Source of the DNA: an uncultured Blautia sp.
GTDB taxonomy: Bacteria; Bacillota; Clostridia; Lachnospirales; Lachnospiraceae
Length of the DNA: 11,031 bases
Direction of reading: 5' to 3'
Assembly: GCA_900551075.1 (NCBI GenBank)
Contig: URVB01000077.1
Coordinates: 1-11,031, forward strand
Each line of letters opens with the position of its first letter. Within the stretch, counting starts at the first letter, position 1. This document shows positions 1 to 6,388 of this stretch, piece by piece. The notes under the pieces were generated by a model that saw only the letters and a program-made list of their open reading frames with translations, was not told the DNA's origin and made no database searches. The position numbers were made by a program, and so were the translations under genes.

Positions 1-669
1 ATATTGGCACCGGGCTGCGCGGTTTCCCTGGATCACCTTGCGGATTTTTCCGGTCTGATCGCTTCCCTTGGTGCCATTCCCATGGTTCTGACAGCAGAGG
101 AGCATGATTATATCACTGCCGGAGTCAGCCATCTTCCCCACATCATTGCCTCCGCACTGGTCAATCTGGTCAATGCACTGGATAATGATGCGGAATACAT
201 GAAAACCATTGCGGCCGGGGGCTTCCGCGACATAACCCGAATCGCCTCCTCTTCTCCTGTCATGTGGCAGCAGATTTGCCTGGAAAACTACAAAAATATT
301 TCATCCGTTCTGGATGAATTCATCCGGATGCTGATTCAGATCCGCTGCTCCATAGATAACCGGGAAGCAGGCAACCTGTACCAGATGTTCGAAAGCTCCC
401 GCGATTACCGGGATTCTATTGATATGGTATCCAGCGGCCCCATCAGCAAATCCTATGTACTGTATCTGGATATTGCGGACGAAGCCGGTGCCATCGCGGC
501 CATTGCCACCAGCCTTGCCCTGGAAAATATCAGTATCAAAAATATCGGCATCATTCACAACCGGGAATTTGAACACGGTGTACTGAAGATTGAATTCTAC
601 GATGAGGATGCCATGACGCGCGGTACTGCGCTTCTTAAGAAACGAAATTACATTATTTATGAACGGTAG
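1..669 (+). CDS. tyrA: Prephenate dehydrogenase, C-terminal part with ACT domain (5' truncated by window edge)
   Basis: This enzyme oxidatively decarboxylates prephenate to 4-hydroxyphenylpyruvate with NAD+, the committed cytosolic step of tyrosine synthesis. The frame is open from base 1, so the N-terminal Rossmann domain lies upstream and the first visible codons are internal. Residues of about 35-55 of the visible part carry the ITAGVSHLPHIIASALVN segment typical of the helical dimerisation domain of TyrA, followed by GGFRDITRIASSSPVMW. The last 75 or so residues, from YVLYLDIADEAGAIAAIA to the end, form an ACT domain, the usual site of feedback control by tyrosine in Gram-positive TyrA proteins. 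The stop TAG is 10 bases before aroA, so the two are probably cotranscribed as part of an aromatic amino acid cluster. The family assignment is firm; feedback inhibition is inferred from the domain. Confidence 0.93.
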   Translation: MLAPGCAVSLDHLADFSGLIASLGAIPMVLTAEEHDYITAGVSHLPHIIASALVNLVNALDNDAEYMKTIAAGGFRDITRIASSSPVMWQQICLENYKNISSVLDEFIRMLIQIRCSIDNREAGNLYQMFESSRDYRDSIDMVSSGPISKSYVLYLDIADEAGAIAAIATSLALENISIKNIGIIHNREFEHGVLKIEFYDEDAMTRGTALLKKRNYIIYER

Positions 670-679
670 GTAAAGCATA

Positions 680-1957
680 ATGGAAATCAAAAAGCAAACA
701 GCGCTCAAAGGCGAAATTCTCGTTCCAGGTGACAAATCCATTTCACATCGTGCTGTCATGTTCGGCTCTCTTGCTGAGGGGACTACCGGCATTTCACATT
801 TTTTGACGGGGGCGGACTGCCTTTCAACTATATCCTGCTTCCGGAAAATGGGAATTGACATTCGGGAAGAGAGCGGCAGGATACTGGTTCATGGAAAAGG
901 TCTTCACGGGCTTTCCAAGCCGGACCAAACACTGGAGGTGGGAAACAGCGGTACAACTACCCGATTGATCTCCGGCATCCTTTGCGGACAGCGCTTTGCA
1001 TCCGAGCTGAATGGTGATGCCTCTATCCGGTCCCGCCCCATGAAACGCATCATAACCCCTTTAAAAGCTATGGGTGCCGATATCATAAGCTTAAAAGCCA
1101 ACGACTGCGCCCCTCTTCGCATTCATGGAAGGCCACTTCATGCCATTCATTATCTTTCACCTGTGGCATCTGCACAGGTGAAATCCTGTGTGCTCCTTGC
1201 GGGCCTGTATGCAGATGGCATCACCAGTGTAACAGAACCGGCGCTCTCCAGGAATCATACGGAAATCATGCTGAATTATTTTGGGGCAAAGGTCACTTCA
1301 TCGGGCACGACTGCCTCAATTCACCCGGAGCCGCACCTGGAGGCCAGAGATATCCTTGTACCCGGCGATATCTCTTCCGCCGCATATTTCATTGCTGCCG
1401 GACTTTTGACTCCGAACAGTGAAATCCTTTTGAGAAATGTAGGTATCAATCCGACCAGAGATGGCATGCTCCGCGTCTGCATGGCTATGGGCGCTGATAT
1501 TACCCTCCTGAATGAACACAGAGAGGGTGAGCCTACGGCAGATCTTCTGATTCGTTCAAGCAATCTTCACGGCACCACGATCGAAGGAGAAATCATTCCT
1601 GCCCTGATCGATGAAATCCCCATGCTCGCAGTTATGGCAGCCTTCGCAGATGGAACTACTGTGATCAGGGACGCACAGGAGCTGAAAGTAAAGGAATCCA
1701 ATCGAATCGCAGTCATGGCAGATAATTTAAAACGCATGGGCGCTGATATTGAAGCAACAGATGATGGCATGATCATCCGCGGCGGCAGACCGCTTCACGG
1801 TACAGTCATTGATTCTCATCTGGATCATCGCGCTGCCATGTCCTTTGCAGTCGCGGGAACCCTCTGTGAAGGCCCGCTCACCATACAGGGCGCAGAATGC
1901 GTCAGCATTTCCTATCCGGACTTTTATCAGGACCTGTATGGCCTGGGCAGTCACTGA
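680..1957 (+). CDS. aroA: 3-phosphoshikimate 1-carboxyvinyltransferase (EPSP synthase), class II motif set
   Basis: AroA joins phosphoenolpyruvate to shikimate-3-phosphate, giving EPSP, the sixth step of the shikimate pathway in the cytosol. The 425-residue length fits the family. Visible motifs are GDKSISHRA (residues 17-25, shikimate-3-phosphate binding Lys/Ser/Arg), GNSGTTTR (88-95, the PEP/glyphosate loop), RSRPMKR (117-123), SAQVKS (164-169), LSRNHTE (189-195), GINPTR (255-260), DEIP (311-314), ELKVKESNR (334-342) and DHRAAMSFA (382-390). GDKx, SAQxK, RxHxE and NxTR together are the four motifs used to define class II EPSP synthases, the group that includes the CP4 enzyme and is often poorly inhibited by glyphosate. 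The start ATG follows tyrA by 10 bases with a weak GGTAGG ribosome site, suggesting translational coupling. A strong terminator follows. Confidence 0.97.
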   Translation: MEIKKQTALKGEILVPGDKSISHRAVMFGSLAEGTTGISHFLTGADCLSTISCFRKMGIDIREESGRILVHGKGLHGLSKPDQTLEVGNSGTTTRLISGILCGQRFASELNGDASIRSRPMKRIITPLKAMGADIISLKANDCAPLRIHGRPLHAIHYLSPVASAQVKSCVLLAGLYADGITSVTEPALSRNHTEIMLNYFGAKVTSSGTTASIHPEPHLEARDILVPGDISSAAYFIAAGLLTPNSEILLRNVGINPTRDGMLRVCMAMGADITLLNEHREGEPTADLLIRSSNLHGTTIEGEIIPALIDEIPMLAVMAAFADGTTVIRDAQELKVKESNRIAVMADNLKRMGADIEATDDGMIIRGGRPLHGTVIDSHLDHRAAMSFAVAGTLCEGPLTIQGAECVSISYPDFYQDLYGLGSH

Positions 1958-1975
1958 ATTTATATGCATCTATGA

Positions 1976-2020
1976 AAAAGCCAGGACAGTTACCTCATTC
2001 ATACTGTCCTGGCTTTTCTT
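1976..2020 (+). terminator. Rho-independent terminator after aroA
   Basis: The 15-base arm AAAAGCCAGGACAGT (1976-1990) pairs perfectly with ACTGTCCTGGCTTTT (2003-2017) across a 12-base loop, and TTTTCTTATTT follows. It starts 19 bases after the aroA stop and closes the tyrA-aroA transcript. The A run on the left side means it could also act on the minus strand, as a second stop for barstar-gene transcripts coming from the right. Confidence 0.93.
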
Positions 2021-2076
2021 ATTTCATGGGAAAGTACTCTGTTTTGTTCCAAATGCAATCCGGGCGCCTATGAGAC

Positions 2077-2093
2077 AAAAAAGCCCTCCGGGC
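2077..2093 (-). terminator. Probable short terminator after the barstar-like gene
   Basis: On the minus strand GCCC (2093-2090) and GGGC (2086-2083) pair across GGA and are followed by six T (2082-2077), 12 bases past the barstar stop codon. The stem is only four G-C pairs, so it is a minimal terminator. The stronger hairpin at 1976-2017 lies just beyond and may do the main work. Confidence 0.5.
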
Positions 2094-2104
2094 AGGATCG
2101 CATG

Positions 2105-2377
2105 CTATGATATGCATTCCACTTCCAGATAGGAATTTTCATCTGCAGCATCTGTCATAACTTCCACGATACGTTCCAGCGCATCCAGCATGGAATCATC
2201 CTCCACTCCGGATAAAGCCACAACAATCCTGGTATCATCACTAAGTTCTGTCAGCATATCATATAATGCTGACAAATTTCCGCCGTAATACTCCGGAAAC
2301 TCAAGTTCTTTTGCCAGAAACTCATGCAATTCTTCCGGATTTTCATAGTCTCTTCCGTTTAAGTACACCTCCTGCAT
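2105..2377 (-). CDS. Barstar-family ribonuclease inhibitor
   Basis: Barstar is a small acidic cytosolic protein that plugs the active site of barnase-type RNases and protects the producing cell. The 90-residue product matches barstar in length and begins MQEVYLNGRDY. The core signature FPEYYGGNLSALYDMLTEL (27-45) aligns with barstar LPEYYGENLDALWDCLTGW. Conserved contacts are Tyr30 (barstar Tyr29), Gly32 (Gly31), Asp40 (Asp39, the residue that fills the barnase active site) and Thr43 (Thr42). Asp76 takes the place of Glu76. Changed contacts are Ser36 for Asp35 and Tyr39 for Trp38. The start at 2377 is chosen over an in-frame ATG at 2410 because GGGAGG lies 9 bases before it, and the longer start would overlap the ldhA promoter region. 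A barnase-like RNase is encoded at 4771-5400, so it is the likely partner. Confidence 0.93.
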   Translation of the reverse strand: MQEVYLNGRDYENPEELHEFLAKELEFPEYYGGNLSALYDMLTELSDDTRIVVALSGVEDDSMLDALERIVEVMTDAADENSYLEVECIS

Positions 2378-2409
2378 GTTTCCCAACCTCCCTTCGCATA
2401 AAATTTCCA

Positions 2410-2439
2410 TTGCAGGGTATCCTATCCATATAGTATAAT
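2410..2439 (+). promoter_or_regulatory. Probable sigma-A promoter of ldhA
   Basis: A perfect -10 TATAAT (2434-2439) lies 18 bases after a weak -35 TTGCAG (2410-2415), about 95 bases before the ldhA start codon. A second weaker option is TTACAA (2441-2446), 17 bases, TACTAT (2464-2469). No convincing palindrome for the redox repressor Rex was found in this gap. Confidence 0.55.
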
Positions 2440-2463
2440 ATTACAAAGTAAGTGTGCTTTCAA
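2435..2463 (-). promoter_or_regulatory. Sigma-A promoter of the barstar-like gene
   Basis: Read on the minus strand, TTGAAA (2463-2458) is 17 bases from TATTAT (2440-2435), five of six matches in each box. It would start transcription near 2428 and give a leader of about 50 bases before the ATG at 2377. Its -10 box covers the same bases as the -10 box of the divergent ldhA promoter. Confidence 0.65.
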
Positions 2464-2533
2464 TACTATCGTGATATCATTCGTACAAACAGCCGCACTC
2501 ACTATTTCATATTTGAGAGAGGAGCATTGATTT

Positions 2534-3523
2534 ATGAAAATTCTATTTTATGGTGCCAAAAATTATGACGAACAATTCTTTGAAAAGCTCGCTCCCGATT
2601 ATCCGGGTATTGATATTCATTTCATTGAATCCAATATTTACAAAGAGACTGCCTCCCTTGCCAGAGGATATGACGGCATCTGCGCCTTCGTAAATGCAGA
2701 TCTCGGAACAGAGGTCATTGATGAGCTGCATAACCAGGGCATCCGCCTGATATTGATGCGCTGTGCAGGCTACAACAATGTGGATCTGGAATCTGCGCAA
2801 AAATACGGCATCAGGATTCTCCGTGTACCGGGATACTCTCCGGAGGCAGTTGCAGAACATGCTATGGCACTTGTTCTCACCGCCAACCGCCATACACACA
2901 AAGCATACATCAAATGCCGCGAAAACAATTTTGCCCTGAATGGTCTTATGGGGGTCAACCTCTATCAAAAAACAGCCGGAATCGTCGGCACCGGAAAGAT
3001 CGGCCTGGCTATGGCACGCATCTGCAAGGGTTTTGGCATGAGAGTCATTGCCTATGATCTGTTTCCAAACAAAGAACTGGATTTTCTGGAATATGTCTCA
3101 CTGGACGAGCTGCTCTCCTCCAGCGACCTGATCAGCCTTCATTGTCCTCTCACAGAAGAGACGCGCCATTTGATCAATGCAGATTCCATCGAAAAAATGA
3201 AGGACGGTGTGATTTTGGTTAACACCTCACGGGGCGGTCTGATCAAAACAGAGGATCTTATTGCCGGAATCCGGGATCACAAATTCTTTGCCGTAGGCCT
3301 GGATGTATATGAAGAAGAGACAGATTTTGTCTACGAAGATATGTCTGAACGAATTTTACAGAGCTCTACCATTCAAAGGCTGCTCTCCTTCCCGAATGTC
3401 ACCATGACTTCTCATCAGGGATTCTTCACGGAAGAAGCGCTTACCAACATTGCAGAAACAACTCTTAAGAATGCCACAGCCTTTATGAACGGTGATGTAT
3501 TAAAAAACGAAGTCATTCCTTAA
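2534..3523 (+). CDS. ldhA: D-lactate dehydrogenase (NAD-dependent, LdhA type)
   Basis: This enzyme reduces pyruvate to D-lactate with NADH and recycles NAD+ during fermentation in the cytosol. The 329 residues equal the length of E. coli LdhA, and long stretches match it by eye, such as CAGYNNVDLESA (77-88), PEAVAEHAM (103-111) and KTAGIVGTGKIG (146-157). The Rossmann glycine motif GTGKIG is at 152-157, with Asp175 at the end of the second strand, as expected for NAD rather than NADP. The catalytic triad of the D-2-hydroxyacid dehydrogenase family is present: Arg233 (in NTSRG), Glu262 (in DVYEEE) and His294 (in TSHQG). The start at 2534 follows GAGAGGAG with a 9-base spacer. The gene is divergent from the barstar gene and convergent with the MFS gene, whose stop codon it overlaps; no terminator fits between them. 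Confidence 0.95.
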   Translation: MKILFYGAKNYDEQFFEKLAPDYPGIDIHFIESNIYKETASLARGYDGICAFVNADLGTEVIDELHNQGIRLILMRCAGYNNVDLESAQKYGIRILRVPGYSPEAVAEHAMALVLTANRHTHKAYIKCRENNFALNGLMGVNLYQKTAGIVGTGKIGLAMARICKGFGMRVIAYDLFPNKELDFLEYVSLDELLSSSDLISLHCPLTEETRHLINADSIEKMKDGVILVNTSRGGLIKTEDLIAGIRDHKFFAVGLDVYEEETDFVYEDMSERILQSSTIQRLLSFPNVTMTSHQGFFTEEALTNIAETTLKNATAFMNGDVLKNEVIP

Positions 3524-4707
3524 TTGCTTATTTGACGGTGCTGCTTCCCAAGAGCGTTCACCCCGATCAATAAAACAACCGGAAAGACAATGGCAGCAAG
3601 AAGCCCTGTTTTCAGATTGCCGCCAAAAGCTCCCGAAATACTGCCCACTACGGAAGGACCGCCGGAACATCCAATGTCTCCTGCCAGCGCAAAAAAAGCA
3701 AACATCGCGGTTCCGCCCTGCGGGCAGTACTCGGCAGCCAGACTGAATACTCCCGGCCACATAATCCCTACAGACAAGCCGCAGATGCCGCATCCCACCA
3801 GAGAAAACAGAGGATTCGGCGAAAATACTGCCAGGAGATAGCTGCCCACACAGAGCAGACTGCTGCAGGAAATAAATTTTTTAAGCGGAATCTTATCTCC
3901 GCAGATTCCATAAAAGGTTCTGGATATTCCCATCAATACGGCAAACATACATGGTCCCAGCAAATCTCCCATGGTTTTGGATACCTGAAGCCCGTTTTCC
4001 GCAAAAAAGGACGCCCACTGACTCATTGCCTGCTCTGCAGCCCCGGAGCAAACCATCAAAAGGAAAAACAGCCAGAAAAGCTTCATCCCAAACAGCTTTT
4101 TGGCAGGCAGGGCTTCTCCTTCTTCCAATAGTACTTTCATCGGCGCACCGGCATATAAAAAAATATTCAGAAACGGTACGAGTGCCCACAGAGCCGTCAA
4201 AAGCTTCCAATTCTCAATCCCCATAGTTTTGAAGAATACCGTAGAAAGCACCACAACCATAACATGTCCCCAGCAATAAAAGGAATGCAGAAGGCTCATA
4301 GCGGCTGATTTTTCATCCATTGGGAGCGCCTGCACAATGGGACTTACCAACACTTCGATCAATCCTCCGCCAAGTGCATATACCGTAATCGCTGCCATAA
4401 GTCCCAGATAAGAGTTCCCCATAAGCCCCGGGAAAACACCCAGTCCGATCAGCCCTGCTGCACTGAACACGTGAGCTGCCAGAATAGACCTCTTATAACC
4501 GATTCTCTCCACATATTTCGCTGCGATCACATCTACGAGCATCTGCACTGCAAAATTATAAGTCACTAAAAAGCCGATTTGCGTGACGGAAATTCCATAT
4601 TCCTTCTGAAAAGTCACAAATAATAGCGGTGCCAGGTTATTGACAATTGCCTGAGTAACATACCCCAGATAGCTGGCATATAATGTTCTTTTGTATTTTC
4701 TGTCCAT
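3520..4707 (-). CDS. MFS transporter, substrate unknown
   Basis: This is a polytopic inner-membrane carrier of the major facilitator superfamily, 395 residues from the chosen start. About 12 hydrophobic segments can be seen. The motif-A loop between helices 2 and 3 reads AAKYVERIGYKRS (62-74), a variant of GxxxDRxGRR, and a charged cytoplasmic loop (about 188-207, LLEEGEALPAKK) separates the two six-helix halves. LLHSFYCWGHV (139-149) resembles the fucose/galactose-porter branch, but this is too weak to name a substrate. The start at 4707 (MDRKYKRT) is preferred to an in-frame ATG at 4734, because the purine-rich GGGGAAAGGGAAAAGAG lies just before it and nothing like a ribosome site precedes the other. 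No clear promoter lies in the 63 bases after the RNase gene, so read-through from nfo is possible. Confidence 0.85.
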   Translation of the reverse strand: MDRKYKRTLYASYLGYVTQAIVNNLAPLLFVTFQKEYGISVTQIGFLVTYNFAVQMLVDVIAAKYVERIGYKRSILAAHVFSAAGLIGLGVFPGLMGNSYLGLMAAITVYALGGGLIEVLVSPIVQALPMDEKSAAMSLLHSFYCWGHVMVVVLSTVFFKTMGIENWKLLTALWALVPFLNIFLYAGAPMKVLLEEGEALPAKKLFGMKLFWLFFLLMVCSGAAEQAMSQWASFFAENGLQVSKTMGDLLGPCMFAVLMGISRTFYGICGDKIPLKKFISCSSLLCVGSYLLAVFSPNPLFSLVGCGICGLSVGIMWPGVFSLAAEYCPQGGTAMFAFFALAGDIGCSGGPSVVGSISGAFGGNLKTGLLAAIVFPVVLLIGVNALGKQHRQISN

Positions 4708-4736
4708 GTGCTCTTTTCCCTTTCCCCTGTTCATTG

Positions 4737-4768
4737 AAAAGAGGCGTCATCCGTGCAACGCCCCTCTT
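4737..4768 (-). terminator. Imperfect terminator between the RNase gene and the MFS gene
   Basis: On the minus strand, AAGAGGGGCGT (4768-4758) pairs with ACGCCTCTT (4747-4739) with a two-base bulge, followed by TTTT (4740-4737). It begins 2 bases after the RNase stop codon. The bulge and short T run suggest partial termination. The MFS start ATG lies about 30 bases beyond. Confidence 0.6.
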
Positions 4769-4770
4769 CT

Positions 4771-5400
4771 TCAATAAAGCTGTTCAAATGTCTGATAATG
4801 ATCCCCTGTATAAAAGATCAAACCATCATTTGAGTAAATAATACGTTTTTCATTTCTAAAGCCGCCATCAAAATCAATATCGCACTCCTGATATGTGCGC
4901 CCTTCTTCTACCGGAAGCATCCCTTCATAATTTCCATATTTGTCGCCTCCGATGCTCTTTCCCGGTGCTGCTTCATCCAGATTTCCTTCTTTACTATTCC
5001 AGCCAAGCTCCTGCGCCTCGCTTTTCGTAATGTAATTCGAAGGCAGATGTCCGTACTGATGCAGATATGCGGCAACCTCTTCCTTGCTGGTATAAGTGCC
5101 ATCCTCCTCTACCTGGACGCCGGCAGAACCGCCATCGTCATCTGCGTATCCGAATTCCAACAGTTCCTCTTCATCAAGCCGGGTCATTTCCTCATCTCCC
5201 GGCTCGTCCGTGCCGTTCTCCAGCATCTCCAGTTCTTCTCCCTCAACAGGGATCAGCTCTTCATCCTCGCCTGCCGTCTCTTCGGATGCTGTTTCCGTTG
5301 TCTCCTTCCCGGGAACAGCTTCTGTCTGACCCTGGCAGCCCGCAAACGCAAAAACAAAAAGCAGCAAAAGTGAAATCAGAAACAGTTTTAATCTTTTCAT
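4771..5400 (-). CDS. Lipoprotein ribonuclease with C-terminal barnase domain
   Basis: The C-terminal half (about 102-209) is a barnase/binase-type guanyl-preferring ribonuclease, with blocks identical to barnase such as NYITKSEAQ (122-130), APGKSIGGD (145-153), GFRN and DHYQTF (200-205). The active-site equivalents are present: Lys126 (barnase Lys27), Glu172 (Glu73, general base), Arg182 (Arg83), Arg186 (Arg87), His201 (His102, general acid) and Tyr202 (Tyr103). The base-recognition Arg59 is Tyr158. The N-terminus is a lipoprotein signal: MKRLK, a hydrophobic stretch 6-20, then FAGC with Cys22 as lipidation site. Residues 31-100 form a linker with 29 acidic and 2 basic residues. The protein should sit outside the membrane. 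AAGGAG lies 11 bases before the ATG, and nfo ends 4 bases upstream, so they share a transcript. Targets outside the cell (nutrient RNA or competitors) are inference. Confidence 0.94.
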   Translation of the reverse strand: MKRLKLFLISLLLLFVFAFAGCQGQTEAVPGKETTETASEETAGEDEELIPVEGEELEMLENGTDEPGDEEMTRLDEEELLEFGYADDDGGSAGVQVEEDGTYTSKEEVAAYLHQYGHLPSNYITKSEAQELGWNSKEGNLDEAAPGKSIGGDKYGNYEGMLPVEEGRTYQECDIDFDGGFRNEKRIIYSNDGLIFYTGDHYQTFEQLY

Positions 5401-5404
5401 GCAG

Positions 5405-6244
5405 TTATGACTCCTTTCTGTACATCTCTCTCAAAAGGGCAATCTCCTTTTTCCAGCCTTCATCGTCATTCGGTGTTTCCAGAATAAAAGGAATCCCTTC
5501 CAGGGCCGGGTGCCGGATGACATTTACCAGAGCCTCCAGCCCAATCTCTCCCTCTCCGATCTTCGCATGGCGGTCCTTATGGCTGCCAAGCCCGTTCAGG
5601 CTGTCATTCAAATGGACTGCTTTCAGATTTTTAAGTCCGATCACACGGTCAAACTGTGCAAGCACACCATCCAGATCGCAAGCAATATCATATCCTCCAT
5701 CCCATATATGGCAGGTATCCAGGCAGACACCGATTTTTTCTTTCTTTTCGACAAGCTCCATAACCGCGCGGATTTCTTCAAAGGTCGCTCCCACCTCGGA
5801 GCCTTTGCCGGACATGGTTTCCAAAAGCACAGTTGTAGACTGTTCCTCTGTCAGGACCTCATTCAAAATTTCTGCGATCTTTTGGATGCCGGCCTCTGCT
5901 CCCTGCCCTACATGGCTGCCCGGATGAAAATTGTAATAATTGCCGGGTATCATTTCCAGCCTTTTCAGATCATCTGCCATAGTTTCCCGGGCAAACCGGC
6001 GCAGATGTTCCTTCGCTGCACAGGCGTTTAAGGTATACGGTGCATGTGCCACGATCTTTCCGAAATGGTTCTCCCTCGCAATACTAAGAAATGCTTCCAC
6101 ATCGGCCGGATCTATGGCCTTTGCCCTTCCGCCCCTTGGATTTCTGGTAAAAAAAGCAAAGGTATTTCCGCCGTTTGCAAGCATCTGTTTTGCCATAGCC
6201 TGATATCCCTTAGAGGATGTGGTATGATTCCCTATGTATAACAT
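5405..6244 (-). CDS. nfo: Deoxyribonuclease IV (endonuclease IV, AP endonuclease)
   Basis: Endonuclease IV cuts DNA 5' of abasic sites and trims blocked 3' ends in base excision repair. All nine trinuclear-zinc ligands known for E. coli Nfo can be placed: His67 (AHAPY), His107 (NFHPGSH), Glu142 (LLETMSG), Asp176 and His179 (CLDTCH), His211 (VHLND), Asp224 and His226 (KDRH) and Glu256 (ILETP). The spacing matches the family, and the length of 279 residues is close to the 285 of E. coli. The start at 6244 (MLYIGNHT) is chosen over an in-frame codon at 6268 because AAAGGA stands 6 bases before it and the sequence then begins like other Nfo proteins. It is first in a minus-strand unit with the lipoprotein RNase gene and has its own promoter, divergent from the CapA-family gene. 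Confidence 0.96.
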   Translation of the reverse strand: MLYIGNHTTSSKGYQAMAKQMLANGGNTFAFFTRNPRGGRAKAIDPADVEAFLSIARENHFGKIVAHAPYTLNACAAKEHLRRFARETMADDLKRLEMIPGNYYNFHPGSHVGQGAEAGIQKIAEILNEVLTEEQSTTVLLETMSGKGSEVGATFEEIRAVMELVEKKEKIGVCLDTCHIWDGGYDIACDLDGVLAQFDRVIGLKNLKAVHLNDSLNGLGSHKDRHAKIGEGEIGLEALVNVIRHPALEGIPFILETPNDDEGWKKEIALLREMYRKES

Positions 6245-6288
6245 AAGTATTCCTTTCTTTTGTAACATTGAATTTAAAAATCCGTTTT

Positions 6289-6317
6289 ATTATATCAAAA
6301 ATTCACCACCGTGAAAA
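6289..6317 (-). promoter_or_regulatory. Sigma-A promoter of nfo and the RNase gene
   Basis: On the minus strand TTTTCA (6317-6312) is 17 bases from a perfect TATAAT (6294-6289). Transcription would start near 6282 and leave a leader of roughly 38 bases. No SOS-box or other operator is evident beside it. Confidence 0.7.
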
Positions 6318-6327
6318 GAGATAATTG

Positions 6328-6356
6328 TTGACGAACCTGCAAAAACTCCATATAAT
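6328..6356 (+). promoter_or_regulatory. Sigma-A promoter of the CapA-family gene
   Basis: TTGACG (6328-6333), a 17-base spacer and a perfect TATAAT (6351-6356) make a strong consensus promoter, with a start near 6363 and a leader of about 26 bases. It is back to back with the nfo promoter, their -35 boxes about 10 bases apart. Confidence 0.85.
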
Positions 6357-6388
6357 TTTAATAAAAAACCAACGATAAGGAGACACCG

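Noticed and set aside
301..861. A 186-codon minus-strand frame across the tyrA-aroA junction
   Set aside because: It is antisense to two conserved enzymes and has no recognisable protein features.
2378..2410. A longer barstar start at the ATG at 2410
   Set aside because: No ribosome site precedes it, the added residues are not family-like, and it lies at the ldhA promoter. The ATG at 2377 has GGGAGG before it and gives the normal family length.
2440..2533. A Rex redox-repressor operator or a riboswitch in the ldhA leader
   Set aside because: No TTGTTAA-type inverted repeat was found. The only partial complement (AGTAAGTGTGC with GCACTCACT) is imperfect and has no terminator or anti-terminator around it.
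5067..5927. A 286-codon open frame on the plus strand across the RNase and nfo genes
   Set aside because: It is antisense to two clearly identified genes, is rich in Pro/Ser/Arg with no recognisable domain, and has no convincing ribosome site. It is a shadow frame.
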